Shown: positions 11,876 through 23,164 of the stretch, one piece after another
How positions within the stretch are numbered: position 1 is the stretch's first letter
Layout: each line of letters opens with the position of its first letter
Source of the DNA: Henckelia pumila
Taxonomy: Eukaryota > Streptophyta > Magnoliopsida > Lamiales > Gesneriaceae
Direction: 5' to 3'
Length of the DNA stretch: 64,000 nucleotides
Assembly (NCBI RefSeq): GCF_033568475.1
Contig: NC_133123.1
Location: 61,573,522-61,637,521, forward strand
Notes under the pieces: generated by a model
The model's input: the letters and a program-made list of their open reading frames with translations, nothing else
What the model was told of the DNA's origin: nothing
Database searches by the model: none
Made by a program: the position numbers and the translations under genes

Positions 11876-11994
11876 GGGTGCGATCATACCAGCCTTAATG
11901 CACCGGATCCCATCAGAACTCCGAAGTTAAGAGTGCTTGGGCGAGAGCAGTACTAGAATGGGTGACCCCTTGGGAAGTCCTCGTGTTGCACCCC
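11876..11994 (+). rRNA. 5S rRNA gene copy P9
   Basis: 119 nt with about five differences, including CCTTAATG, AAGAGTG in the A box and AGAATGGG in the C box. Confidence 0.86.
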
Positions 11995-12343
11995 TTTTTC
12001 ATTAATTTCTATTTTTATTACTCGTACTTCTTGTTCCTCCGATTCCTTGCCGTCCTATTCCCAACTCTTACAGTCCAATCCTCGGATAGAAAAGATGCAA
12101 TAGACTGAATCACACGACGTGGACGTGCGATGTGGGTGACGCGGGCCGGTTCGATGGGTCCCAGCAGGCCCTACGGGAAAAATGACCCGAAAGACCATCT
12201 CTGAGTTGGAATTTGTGCGTCTCCGTCTCTTAGACCGGGATGCGCACTATAGGTATCGAGACGAGCTTTGCGTGAGCAGGGTGAAGCTCCCGTAACTCTC
12301 AGCCGATCGAAAGTTATGTCCATTTGAAAGTGAAGCGCCTGTT

Positions 12344-12368
12344 TTGGGAAGTCATCGTGTTGCACCCC
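12344..12368 (+). pseudogene. 5S rRNA gene tail (last 25 nt)
   Basis: Only nt 95-119 of a 5S gene remain (TTGGGAAGTC...GCACCCC). The preceding spacer stops at CGCCTGTT, so the deletion took the 5' flank and both upstream promoter boxes. It cannot be transcribed as a 5S gene. Confidence 0.85.
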
Positions 12369-12769
12369 TTTTTCATTAATTTCTTTTTTTTATTACTCGT
12401 ACTTCTTGTTCCTCCGATTCCTCGCCGTCCTATTCCCGACTCTTACAGTCCAATCCTCAGATAGAAAAGATGCAATAGACTGAATCACATGACGTGGACG
12501 TGCGATGTGGGTGATGCGGGCCGCTTCGGTGCGTCCCAGCGTGCCCTACGGGAAAAACGACTAGAAAGACCATCTCCAAGTTGGAATTTGTGCGTCTCCA
12601 TCTATTTGACCGGGATGCGCACTATAGGTAATGAGACGAGCTTCGCGTGAGCAGGGTGAAGCTTCCGTAACTCTCAGCCGGTCGAAAGTTATGTCCGTTT
12701 GAAAGTGTAGCGCCAGTACCTCCGATCCGCAATTCGAGAGATAAAACAACAAAGAATTCATTCACTGTT

Positions 12770-12888
12770 GGGTGTGATCATACCAGCACTAATGCACCGG
12801 ATCCCATCAGAACTCCGAAGTTAAGCATGCTTGGGCGAGAGCAGTACTAGGTTGGGTGACCACCTGGGAAGTCCTCTTGTTGCACCCC
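12770..12888 (+). rRNA. 5S rRNA gene copy P10
   Basis: 119 nt; GGGTGTGATC start, AAGCATG in the A box, AGGTTGGGTGACCACC in the C box. Confidence 0.84.
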
Positions 12889-13287
12889 TTTTTCATTAAT
12901 TTTTTTTTTATTACTCATACTTCTTGTTCCTCCGATTCCTCTCCATCCTATTTCCGACTCTTACAGTCCAATCCTCGGATATAAAAGATGCAATAGACTG
13001 AATCACACGACGTGGACGTGCGATCTGGGAGATGCGGGCTGCTTCGGTGGGTCCCAGCGTGCCCTACGGGAAAAACGACCCAAAAGACCATCTTCGGGTT
13101 GGAATTTGTGCGTCTCCGTGTCTTTGACCGAGATGTGTGCTGTAGGTATCGAGACGAGCTTCGTATGAGCAGGCTGAAGCTCCCGTAACTCTCAGCTGAT
13201 CGAAAGTTATGTGCGTTTGAATGTGCAGCGCTTGTTCCTCCGATCCGCAATTCGAGAGACAAAACAATAAAGAATTCATTCATTGTT

Positions 13288-13406
13288 GGGTGTGATCATA
13301 CCTGAACTAATGCATCGGATATCATAAGAACTATGAACTTAAGCGTGCTTGGGCGAGAGCAGTACTAGGATGGGTGACCCCCTGGGAAGTCCTCGTGTTT
13401 CACCCA
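13288..13406 (+). rRNA. 5S rRNA gene copy P11
   Basis: 119 nt with a strongly altered 5' half (CTGAACTAATG, ATATCATAAGAACTATGAAC) but an intact A-box core, IE and C box. It ends CACCCA. Confidence 0.82.
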
Positions 13407-13805
13407 TTTTTCATTTATTTCTTTTTTTATTACTCGTACTTCTTGTTCCTCCGATTTCTCGCCATCCTATTCCCAACTCTTTCAATCCAATATGCGGATA
13501 TAAAATATGAAAATACTGAATCACACAATGTGGACGTGCGATTTGTGTGACGCGGGCCGCTTTGGTGGGTCCCAGCATGCCCTACGGGAAAAACGACCGG
13601 AAATACCATCTATGGGTTGGAATTTGTACGACTTCGTCTCTTAGACCGAGATGCACGCTATAGGTATCGAGACGATATTCGCGTGAGCAGGCTGAAGCTC
13701 CCGTAACTCTCAGCCTATCGAAAGTTATGTTCATTTGAAAGTGTAGCACCTGTTCCTTCGATCTGCAATTCGAGAGACAAAACAATAAAGAATTCATTCA
13801 CTGTT

Positions 13806-13896
13806 GGGAGCGATCATACCAGCACTATTGCATCGGATCCCATCAGAACTATGAAGTTATGTTTGCTTGGGCGAGAGCAGTACTAGGATGCACCCC
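13806..13896 (+). pseudogene. 5S rRNA gene copy P12, internal deletion
   Basis: 91 nt. The sequence jumps from AGGATG to CACCCC, removing nt 86-113, most of the C box and the 3' domain. The 5' part is also mutated (AAGTTATGTTTGC in the A box). Confidence 0.87.
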
Positions 13897-14296
13897 TTTT
13901 TCATTAATTTCTTTTTTTATTACTCGTACTTATTGTTCCTCCGATTCATCGCCATCCTATTCCCGACCCTTTCAGTCCAATCCGCGGATATAAAAGATGC
14001 AATAGACTGAATCACATGACGTGGAAGTGCGATGTGAGTGACGCGGGCCGCTTTGGTGGGTCCCAGCACGCCTTACGGGAAAAATGACCCAGTAGAAAAT
14101 CTTTGGGTTGGAATTTGTGCGTCTTCGTCTGTTAGACCGAGATGTGCATTATAGGTATCGAGACGAGCTTTGCGTGAGCATGGTGAAGCTCCCGTAACTC
14201 TCAGCCGTTCAAAAATTAAGTCCGTTTGAAAGTGCAGTGCCTGTTCCTCCGATCCACAATTCGAGAGACAAAACAACAAAGAATTCATTCACTGTT

Positions 14297-14415
14297 GGGT
14301 ACGATCATACCAGCACTAATGCACTGGATCCTATCAGAACTCCGAAGTTAAGCGTTCTTGGGCGAGAGCAGTACTAGGATAGGTGACCCCTTGGGAAGTC
14401 CTCGTGTTGCACCCC
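14297..14415 (+). rRNA. 5S rRNA gene copy P13
   Basis: 119 nt with about six differences: GGGTACG, ATCCTATC, AAGCGTTC at the A box and AGGATAGG at the C box. Confidence 0.86.
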
Positions 14416-14841
14416 TTTTTCATTAATTTCTTTTTTTATTACTCGAACTTCTTGTTCCTCTGATTTCTCGCCGTCCTATTCCCGACTCTTTCAGTCTAAT
14501 CTTTGGATAGAAAAGATGCAAAAGACTAAATCACACGACGTGGATGTGCGATCTGGGTGACGCGGGCCGATTCGATATGTCCCAGCGCACTCTACGGGAA
14601 AAACGAACCGAAATACCATCCCCGGGTTGGAATTTGAGCATCTCCGTCTCTTAGACCAAGATGTATGCTGTAGGTATCGAGACGAGCTTCGCGTGAGACG
14701 TGCGATCTGTGTCATGCGGGCCGCTTTGGTGGGTCCCAGCGTGCCCTATGGGAAAAATGACCTGAAAGACCATCTCCAGGTTAGAATTTGAGATTCGTCG
14801 TCTCTTAGACTAATATGCGCGTTGTAGGTATCAGGTCGAGC

Positions 14842-14862
14842 TTTGCGTTTGAAAGTGCAGTG
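14842..14862 (+). other. 50-bp spacer deletion junction
   Basis: The spacer phrase GAGCTTTGCG joins directly to TTTGAAAGTGC. Fifty bases present in other units (GTGAGCAGG...TATGTCCG) are missing, with CG at both edges. The same junction occurs on the minus-oriented side at 42900-43088. Confidence 0.75.
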
Positions 14863-14919
14863 CCTGTTCCTCCGATCCGCAATTCGAGAAACAAAACAAT
14901 GAAGAATTCATTCACTGTT

Positions 14920-15037
14920 GGGTGCGATCATACCAGCACTATTGCATCGGATCCCATCAGAACTCCGAATTTAAGCGTGCTTGGGCGAGATCTGTACTAG
15001 GATGGGTGACCACCTGGGATGTCCTCGTGTTGCACCC
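14920..15037 (+). rRNA. 5S rRNA gene copy P14
   Basis: 118 nt, one terminal C short. AATTTAAGCG in the A box, AGATCTGTAC replacing the IE region. It is the last copy before the solo LTR at 15305. Confidence 0.83.
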
Positions 15038-15304
15038 TTTTTAATTAATTTCTTTTTTATTACTCGTACTTCTTGTTCTTCCGATTCTTCTCCGTCCTAT
15101 TCCCAACTCTTTTAGTCCAATCCACGGATAGAAATGATGCAATAGACTGAATCACATGATGTGGACGTGCAATCTGGGTGACGCGGGTCACTTCGGTGGG
15201 TCCCAGTGCGCACTACGGGAAAAACGACCCGAAAGACCATCTCCGGGTTGGAATTTGTGCGTCTCCGTCTCTTAGACCGAGATGCGCGCTGTAGGTATCG
15301 AGAA

Positions 15305-17167
15305 TGAAAGAGTGGGTGCCCAGTGAGCCAACTTGTGGCTATGGGCTTTGATGACTCTTTGTAAAAAACAATCTTTTGTTTAATATAATTTACACTTTTA
15401 TTAATGGCAATGACTTTATCTTTCTTCATATTGTTATATTGTGATATACTATTGTTGTTTTGATAAAGACCTTGAATATACTATAGTGTATGTAAGATGT
15501 GGTAGAACATGGGGATGTCTATCATGAAATACATCTTATAGTCACTGTATATTCTAAACTGTTCCTAGTCGATTGAGCCGTCCGATAATAAGGATAAGGA
15601 TCGCTCGAGTTTGAGACTAGCATTTGCGATGCGGAGTACCACGTTTCATTGGTAGGGAACATGGAGATGTTCGAAGCATGCAAATGGATATTCATAGGAT
15701 GAATAATCGAACTACCCTATCCGGACTTTCCAAGTGGTTATCACTTATCGAGTGGATAAAGTCCGCGGTTTTGGTTGTACACCATTAGTCCTTACTACTT
15801 GAAACATCATGGAGACTCTATATGCTAGTACTGTGCTTTGACTCGTTTACCGACTCTATGGGGGTCATCAGGTGTCGGGATTGGGTACAGTTACAACACA
15901 TATAGGAGTCGATGCATTGTTGTCAAGGATTCACCACATACTTGCGAGTGTGGATATCCTATGCGATCTGAGGAGATATTAGTGTGACAAATCTCTGGCC
16001 AGAGTACTTGATGTGATTTAAGAAATGGTTTCTTAGTAGCACATGCGATGTCACTAATTTGATCTTCAAGATGTATTGCATAGTTATCGAATCTTGAGCG
16101 ACTCTCGATATACCAATGGTTGTTGATTCGATCGGGATATATGGATGAAAGGACCGTACTGTACGCTAACCAAAATCTACTGGTTCTTGTAGGCACTATC
16201 AGTGATACCTAGGGAATCATGGGGCGATGTTGCTAGGCGCTTTACCATGATTCGTTGGGCAAGTCGGAAATCGTTGTTCCAAGTCACAAGGAGTTGTGAG
16301 CCCACGGCTAGCTGTATCCCTGAACCATTGAGGGTCACACAGTGTAATGGAGTTTTAATCCCCGTTGATATAGTTAAATTTAAAGAGTTAAATTTAATGA
16401 ATAAAGAAGTTGGACTTCTTAAATAAGAGTAAGGGAGTAGGATTTCCTAAAATGACATAGGGATGTACATTTTTGGAAACCACTGAATTCGGATTCAGGA
16501 AAATTTATCTTGACTTTAAAATGTGCAGAAATGGTTTCTGTGCACTTTGGTAAAATCGGTTTATCAATCGGAGTCACGATGAATTTTATATTAATTTCTG
16601 AACATGCGGGCTTTGCTTGTCGGGCCTCAACTTATGACTAATGGGCCCTAAGGTGTTAGTGGCCTGCATTATAAATAAGTTATTGCAGTACAGAAATTAC
16701 ACACAGTTGGTCATAATTTTGAGAGACAGTTTTCGGAAAAAACCCCTAGCTCTCAAAAGAAATTCGGCCGCCCCCCTCCCTTCTCTGCGTGAGAAATTCC
16801 GGTCTGTGATTTTGAATTGCAGTCTGGAATAGCGAATCAAATTCGTTTATTCTCTTCGTAGAAAACTTCTGATAGATTTTCTAGTGCAATTTATCAGAGG
16901 GATTAAACCTTCATTCGTGGACCTGATTGAAGGAGTTCATCAGTTCCTGGGAGAGACAACAAGAGCAGAGAAATCTGTTGGAGACCGATAATCTCGCTTC
17001 GAGATTGAAGGTAAAATTTAATAATTGTTATTTAATTTTACACACACTTATAATTTAATCGTTAAACGGTTGATACCCACACTATGGAATTGTTCCATAA
17101 TAAAATTTTTAAACTTCCGCTGCACCGGGTATCAATCGTGATTGATCTGAACGCCAGTAACCCAACA
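15305..17167 (+). repeat. Solo copia LTR 1 in a 5S spacer
   Basis: 1863 bp, TGAAAGAGTGGGTGCC to CCCAACA, with no internal region. It is flanked by AGAA on both sides within a spacer phrase that reads GAGAAGAGCTTCGCG when uninterrupted, so the target duplication is 4-5 bp. This is the usual scar left when the two LTRs of one element recombine. Same family as copia-1 and copia-2. Confidence 0.9.
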
Positions 17168-17285
17168 AGAAGAGCTTCGCGTGAGCCCCGTAACTCTCAG
17201 CCGATCAAAAGTTATGTCCGTTTGAAAGTGCAGCCCCTGTTCCTTCGATCCGCAATTCGAGAGACAAAACAACAAAGAATTTCCT

Positions 17286-17311
17286 CCTGGGAAGTCCTCG
17301 TGTTGCACCCC
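17286..17311 (+). pseudogene. 5S rRNA gene tail (last 26 nt)
   Basis: Nt 94-119 only (CCTGGGAAGTCC...CACCCC), joined to the spacer phrase CAAAGAATT. Same kind of loss as at 12344, but with a different junction. Confidence 0.84.
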
Positions 17312-17713
17312 TTTTTCATTAATTTTTATTTTTATTACTCGTACTTCTTGTTCCTCCGATACCTCGCCGTCCTATTTTCCTGACTCTTTTAGTCCAATCC
17401 GCGGATAGAAAAGATGCAATAGACTGAATCACACGATGTGGACGTGCGATCTGGGTGACGCGGGCTGCATCGGTGGGTCCCAGCGCGCCCTACGGGAAAA
17501 ACGACCCAAAAGACCATCTCCGGGTTGAAATTTGTGCGTCTCCGTCTCTTAGACTGAGATGCGTGCTATAGGTATCGAGACGAGCTTCGCATGAGCATGC
17601 TGAAGCTCCCGTAACCCTCAGCCGATCGAAAGTTATGTCCGTTTGAAAGTGAAGCGTCTGTTACTCCGATCCGCAATTCGAGATACAAAACAACAAAGAA
17701 TTCATTCTCCGTC

Positions 17714-17831
17714 GGGTGCGATCATACCAGCACTAATGAACCGGATCCCATCAGAACTCCGAAGTTAAGCGTGCTTGGGCAAGAGCAGTACTAGGATGGG
17801 TGACCCTTGGGAGGTCCTCTTGTTGCACCCC
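17714..17831 (+). rRNA. 5S rRNA gene copy P15
   Basis: 118 nt, one C lost in the C box (GACCCTTGGG). The A box is intact; TTGGGCAAGAG at the IE. Preceded by CCGTC rather than CTGTT. Confidence 0.86.
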
Positions 17832-18230
17832 TTTTTCATTAATTTCTTTTTTATTACTCGTACTTCTTGTTCCTCCGATTCCTCGCCGTCCTATTCCCGA
17901 CTCTTACAGTCCAATCCTCGGATAAAAAAGATGCAATATACTTAATTACATGACGTAGATGTGCGATCTGGGTGATGCGGGCCGCTTCAGTGGGTCCCAG
18001 CGCGCCCTACAGGAAAAACGACCCGAAATACCATCTCCGGATTGGAATTTGTGCGTCTCCGTCTCTTAGACCGAGATGCACGATATAGGTATCGAAACGA
18101 GTTTCACGTGAGCAGGCTGAAGCTCCCGTAACTCTCAGCCGATCGAAAGTTATGTTCGTTTGAAAGTGCAGCGCCTGTGCCTCCGATCTGTAATTCGAGA
18201 GACAAAATAACAAAGAATTCATTCATTTTT

Positions 18231-18349
18231 GGGTGCGATCATACCAGCACTAATGCACCATATCCCTTCAGAACATCGAAGTTAAGCGTGCTTGGGCGAG
18301 AGCTGTAATAGGATGGGTGACCCCCTGGGAAGTCCTCGTGTTGCACCCC
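18231..18349 (+). rRNA. 5S rRNA gene copy P16
   Basis: 119 nt; A box and C box intact, with changes at CACCATATCCCTTCAG and GAGCTGTAATAGG. Confidence 0.87.
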
Positions 18350-18748
18350 TTTTTTATTAATTTATTTTTTTATTACTTGTACTTCTTGTTCCTTCGATTC
18401 CTCGCCGTCCTATTCCCGACTCTTTCAGTCCAATCCACGGATAGAAATGATGCAATAGACTGAATCATATGATGTGGACGTGCGATCTGGGTGACGCAGG
18501 CCGCTTCAGTGGGTCCCAGCGAGCCCTACGTGAAAAATGCCCCAAAAATCCATCTCCATTTTGGAATTTGAGCGTCTCTGTCTCTTTAACCGAGATACGC
18601 AGTATAGGTATCGAGTGGAGCTTCGCGTGAGCAGGCTGAAGCTCCAGTAAATCTCATCCGATCGAAAGTTATGTCCGTTTTAAACTGCAGCTCCTGTTCC
18701 TCCGATCCGCAATTCGAGAGAAAAAAAAAATAAAATTCATTCACTGTT

Positions 18749-18867
18749 GGGTGCGATCATACCAGCACTAATGCATCGGATCCCATCAGAACTCCGAAGT
18801 TATGCGTGCTTGGGCAAGAGCAGTACTAGGATGGGTGACCCCCTGGGAAGTCCTCGTGTTGCACCCA
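18749..18867 (+). rRNA. 5S rRNA gene copy P17
   Basis: 119 nt with about four differences: CATCGG, TTATGCG in the A box, GGCAAGAG, final CACCCA. The C box is intact. Confidence 0.87.
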
Positions 18868-19268
18868 TTTTTTTATTAGTTTCTTTTTTTCTTACTCGTA
18901 CATCTTGTTCTTTCGATTCTTCTCCGTCCTATTTACAACTCTTTCAGTCCAATTTGAGGATAGAAAAGATGCAATAGACTGAATCACACGACGTGAACGT
19001 GCGATCTGGGTGACGTGGACCACTTCGGTGGGTCCCAGCGTGCCCTACGGGAAAAATGCCCCCAAAGACCATCTCCGGGTTTGAATTTGAGTTTCTTCGT
19101 CTCTAAGACCGAGATACACGCCATAGGTATCGAGAAGAGCTTCGCGTGAGCAGGCTGAAGCTCCCGTAACTCTCAGCAGATCGAATGTTATGTCCATTTG
19201 AAATTGCAGCTCCTGTTCCTCCGATCCGCAATTCGAGAGACAAAATAATAAAGAATTCATTCACTGTT

Positions 19269-19387
19269 GGGTGCGATCATACCAGCACTAATGCACCAGA
19301 TCCCATCAAAACTCCGAAGTTAACCGTGCTTGGGCGAGAGCAGTACTAGGATGGGTGACGCCTTGGAAAGTCCTTGTGTTGCACCCC
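19269..19387 (+). rRNA. 5S rRNA gene copy P18
   Basis: 119 nt; TTAACCGTG in the A box and GACGCCTTGGAAAG in the C box. Confidence 0.85.
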
Positions 19388-19785
19388 TTTTTCATAAATT
19401 TTTTTTTTCTTACTCGTACTTCTTGTTTTTCCGATTCCTCACCGTCCTATTTCCGAATCTTTCAGTCCAATCCGCGGATAGAAAAGATGCAATAGACTTA
19501 ATCACATGACGTGAACGTGCGATCTGGGTGACGCGGGCCGCTTCGGTGGGTCCAGCGCGCCTTACGAGAAAAACGCCTCGAAAGACCATCTCCGGGTTGT
19601 AATTTGAGCGTCTCCGTCTCTTAGACCGAGATACTTGCTGTAGGTATCGAGAGGAGCTTCGCGTGAGCAGGTTGAAGCTCCCGTAACTCTTAGCCGATCG
19701 AAAGTTATGTCCGTTTGAAACTGCAGCTCCTGTTCCTCCGATCCGCAATTCGAGAGACAAAACAATAAAGAATTCATTCACTATT

Positions 19786-19904
19786 GGGGGCGATCATACC
19801 AGCACTAATTCACCGGATCCCATCAGAACTCCGAATTTAAGCGTGCTTGGGTGAGAGCAGTACTAGGATGTGTGACCACCTGGGAAGTTCTCGTGTTGCA
19901 CCTC
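19786..19904 (+). rRNA. 5S rRNA gene copy P19
   Basis: 119 nt; GGGGGCG start, AATTTAAGCG in the A box, AGGATGTGTGACCACC in the C box, final CACCTC. Confidence 0.84.
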
Positions 19905-20305
19905 TTTTTTCATTAATTTCTTTTTTTCTTACTCGTACTTCTTGTTATTTCGATTCCTCTCCATCCTATTTCCGAATCTTTTAGTCCAATCCGCGGATAA
20001 AAAAGATGCAATAGACTGAATCATACGATGTGAACGTGCGATTTGGGGGACGCGGGCCGCTTCGGTGGGTCCCAGTGCGACATACGGGAAACATGCCCCA
20101 AAAGACCATCTCCATTTTGGAATTTGAGCGTCTCTTTCTCTTTAACCGATATACGCACTAAAGGTATCGAGTGGAGCTTCGCGTGAGCAGGCTGAAGATC
20201 CAGTAACTCTCAGCCGATCGAAAGTTATGTCCGTTTGAAACTGCAGCTCCTGTTCCTCTGATCCGCAATTCGAGAGACAAAAAAATAAAGAATTCATTCA
20301 CTGTT

Positions 20306-20424
20306 GGGTGCGATCATACCAGCACTAATGCACCGGATCTCATCAGAACTCCGAAGTTATGCGTGCTTGGGCAAGAGCAGTACTAGGATTGGTGACCCCC
20401 TGGGAAGTCCTCGTGTTGCACCCC
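20306..20424 (+). rRNA. 5S rRNA gene copy P20
   Basis: 119 nt with about four differences from consensus (ATCTCATC, TTATGCG, GGCAAGAG, GGATTGG), among the closest in the window. Confidence 0.88.
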
Positions 20425-20826
20425 TTTTTTTTATTAGTTTCTTTTTTTCTTACTCGTACATCTTGTTCTTCCGATTCCTCTCCGTCCTATTTCTGACTCT
20501 TTTAGTCCAATCCGCGGATAGAAAATATTCAATAGACTAAATCACACGACGTGAACGTGTGATCTGGGTGACGCGGGCCACTTCGGTGGGTCCCAACGCT
20601 CCCTACAGGAAAAATGCCCCCAAAGACCATCTCCGGGTTTGAATTTGAGCTTCTCCGTCTCTTAAACCGAGATACGCGCTGTAGGTATCGAGAAGAGCTT
20701 CGCGTGAGCAGGCTGAAGCTCCCGTAACTCTCAGCCGATCGAAAGTTATGCCCGTTTGAAAGTGCAGTGCCTGTTCCTCCGATCTACAATTCGAGAAACA
20801 AAACAATAAAGAATTCATTCACTTTT

Positions 20827-20945
20827 GGGTGCGATCATACCAGCACTAATGCATGTGATTCCATCAAAACTCCGGAGTAAAGCATGCTTGGGCGAGAGTA
20901 GTAGTAGAATGGGTGACCCCCTGGGAAGTCCTCGTGTTGCACCTC
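20827..20945 (+). rRNA. 5S rRNA gene copy P21
   Basis: 119 nt but strongly diverged: GCATGTGATTCC, CCGGAGTAAAGCATG through the A box, GTAGTAGTAGAATGG. Probably inactive. Confidence 0.82.
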
Positions 20946-21326
20946 TTTTTCATTAATTTCTTTTTTTCTTACTCATACTTCTTGTTATTTCGATTCCTCT
21001 TCGTCCTATTTCCGACTCTTTAAAAAATATGCAATAGACTGAAACACACGACGTGAATGTGCGATCTGGGTGACGCGGGCCGCTTCAATGGGTCCCAGCG
21101 CCCTAAGGGAAAAACGCCCCTAAAGACCATCTTCGGGTTGGAATTTGAGCGTCTCCGTCTCGTAGACCAAGATGCGCGCTGTAGGTATCGAGAGAGGCTT
21201 CGCGTGAGCAAGCTGAAGCTCCCGTAACTCTCATCCGATCGAAATTTATGTCCGTTTGAAAGTGCAGCGCCTGTGCCTCCGATCCGCAATTCGAGAGAAA
21301 AAACAATAAAGAATTAATTCACTATT

Positions 21327-21445
21327 GGGTGCGATCATACCAGCACTAATGTACCGGATCCCATCAGAAATCCAAAGTTAAGTGTGCTTGGGCGAGAGCA
21401 GTACTAGGATGGGTGACCCCTTGGAAATTCCTCGTGTTGCACCCA
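21327..21445 (+). rRNA. 5S rRNA gene copy P22
   Basis: 119 nt; GAAATCCAAAG and TTAAGTGTG around the A box, CTTGGAAATTCC in the 3' domain, final CACCCA. Confidence 0.84.
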
Positions 21446-21843
21446 TTTTTCATTAATTTATTTTTTTCTTACTCGTACTTCTTGTTCTTCCGATTCCTCA
21501 CCGTCCTATTTCCGACTCTTTCAGTCCAACCCGCGAATAGAAAAGATGCAATAGATTTAATCACATGACGTGAACGTGCGATCTGGGTGACACGGGCCGC
21601 TCGGTGGGTCCCAGTGTGCCCTACGGGAAAACGCCCGAAAAGACCATTTTTTGGTTGGAATTTGAGCGTCTCCATCTCTTAGACCGAGATGCGCACTGTA
21701 GGTATCGAGAGGAGCTTCGCGTGAGCAGGCTGAAGCTCCCGTAACTCTCAGCCGATCGAAAGTTATGTCCGTTTTAAAGTGCAGTGCATGTTCCTCCGAT
21801 CTGCAATTCGAGAGACAATACAATAAAGAATTCATTCACTGTT

Positions 21844-21962
21844 GGATGCGATCATACCAGCACTAATGCACCGGATCCCATTTGAACTCCGAAGTTAAAC
21901 GTGCTTGGGCGAAAGAAGTACAAGGATGGGTGACCCCCTGGGAAGTCCTCGTGTTGCACCCC
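21844..21962 (+). rRNA. 5S rRNA gene copy P23
   Basis: 119 nt; GGATGCG start, TTAAACGTG in the A box, GCGAAAGAAGTACAAGG across the IE. The T-run after it is interrupted (CCCCTATTT). Confidence 0.84.
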
Positions 21963-22345
21963 TATTTCATTAATTTATTTTTTTCTTACTCATACTTCTT
22001 GTTCATCCGATTCCTCGCCGTCTTATTTCCGACTCTTTCACATGCCGATTTCTTCTAGAATCACACGACGTGAACGTGCGATCTGGGTGACGCGGGCCTT
22101 CTTTGTGGGTCCCAGCGCACCCTACGGGAAAAATGCCCCGAAAGACCATCTTCGGATTGGAATTTGTGCGTCTCCATCTCGTAGACCTAGATGCACGCTG
22201 TAGGTATCGAGAGAGGCTTCTAGTGAGCAGGCTGAAGCTCCCGTAACTCTCAGCCGATCGAAAGTTATGTCCGTTTGAAAGTGCAACGCCTGTTCCTCCG
22301 ATCCGTAATTCGAGAGACAAAACAATAAAGAATTCATTCACTGCT

Positions 22346-22464
22346 CGGTGCGATCATACCTGCACTACTGAACTGGATCCCATCTGAACTCCGAAGTTAA
22401 GCGTGCTTGGGCGAGAACAGTACTAGGATGGGTGACCCCCTGGGAAGTCCTCGTGTTGCACCCC
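22346..22464 (+). rRNA. 5S rRNA gene copy P24
   Basis: 119 nt. The first base is C and the 5' domain is altered (CTGCACTACTGAACTGG), while A box, C box and 3' end are intact. Confidence 0.86.
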
Positions 22465-22864
22465 TTTTTCATTAATTTCTTTTTTTCTTAATCGTATTTA
22501 TTGTTCTTCCGATTCCTTGTCGTCCTATTTCTGACTCTTTTAGTCCAATTGGCACATAGAAAAGATGCAATAGACTGAATCACACGACGTGAACGTGTGA
22601 TCTCAGTGACGCGGGCCGCTTCAGTGGGTCCCAGCACACCCTACGGGAAAAACGCCCCAAAAGACCATCTTCGGGTTAGAATTTGAGCGTCTTCGTCTCT
22701 TAGACCGAGATGCGCGATGTAGGTATCGAGAAGAGCTTCGCGTGAGCAGGCCGAAGCTCCCATAACTCTCAGCCGATCAAAATTTATGTCCGTTTGAAAG
22801 TAAAGCGCCTGTTCCTCCGATCCGCAATTCGAGAGACAAAACAATAATGAATTCATTCACTGTT

Positions 22865-22983
22865 TGGTGCGATCATACCAGCACTAATGCACCTGATCCC
22901 ATCAGAACTCCGAAGTTAAGCGTGCTTGAGCGAGAGCAGTACTAGGATGGGTGACCCCCTGGGAAGTCCTCGTGTTGCTCCCT
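22865..22983 (+). rRNA. 5S rRNA gene copy P25
   Basis: 119 nt with about five differences (TGGTGCG, CACCTGATC, TTGAGCG, GCTCCCT). A and C boxes are intact. It is the last plus-oriented gene before the array reverses. Confidence 0.86.
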
Positions 22984-23164
22984 TTTTTCATTAATTTCTT
23001 TTTTTCTTAATCGTACTTCTTGTTCTTTCGATTCCTCGCCGTCCTATTTCCAAATCTTTGAGTCCAATCCACGGATAGAAAAGATGCAATAGACTGAAAC
23101 ACACAGCGCGCCCTACGGGAAAAACGCCCCGAAAGACCATCTACGGGTTTGAATTTGAGTGTCT

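Larger units (their letters stand above)
7557..15304 (+). repeat. 5S rDNA array block 1 (plus strand)
   Basis: Tandem units of 516-519 bp, each a 119-nt 5S gene, a T-run, and a spacer with recurring landmarks (TCCAATCCGCGGATAGAAAAG, GTGGACGTGCG, TCGATCGGCTGAGAG in antisense). The spacers belong to subfamily I. Some units are shortened: the 5S body is lost near 12343, a junction near 14699 removes a whole gene, and a 50-bp spacer deletion lies near 14850. The block starts in mid-spacer after gypsy-C and ends at a solo LTR. Confidence 0.93.
18350..20826 (+). repeat. Three-unit higher-order repeat of 5S units (X-Y-Z-X-Y)
   Basis: Spacers fall into three recognisable types in the order X (18350-18748), Y (18868-19268), Z (19388-19785), X (19905-20305), Y (20425-20826). 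X has CCATTTTGGAATTTG and CGAGTGGAGC, Y has ATGCCCCCAAAG, Z has GGGTTGTAATTTG and GATACTTGCTG. Like types are 1556-1558 bp apart, so the unit of amplification here was three 5S units. Confidence 0.75.

Noticed and set aside
15305-17167. Cassandra-type element (LTRs carrying a 5S promoter)
   Set aside because: The 5S sequence is outside the LTRs, as part of a tandem array; no 5S box lies within any LTR here.
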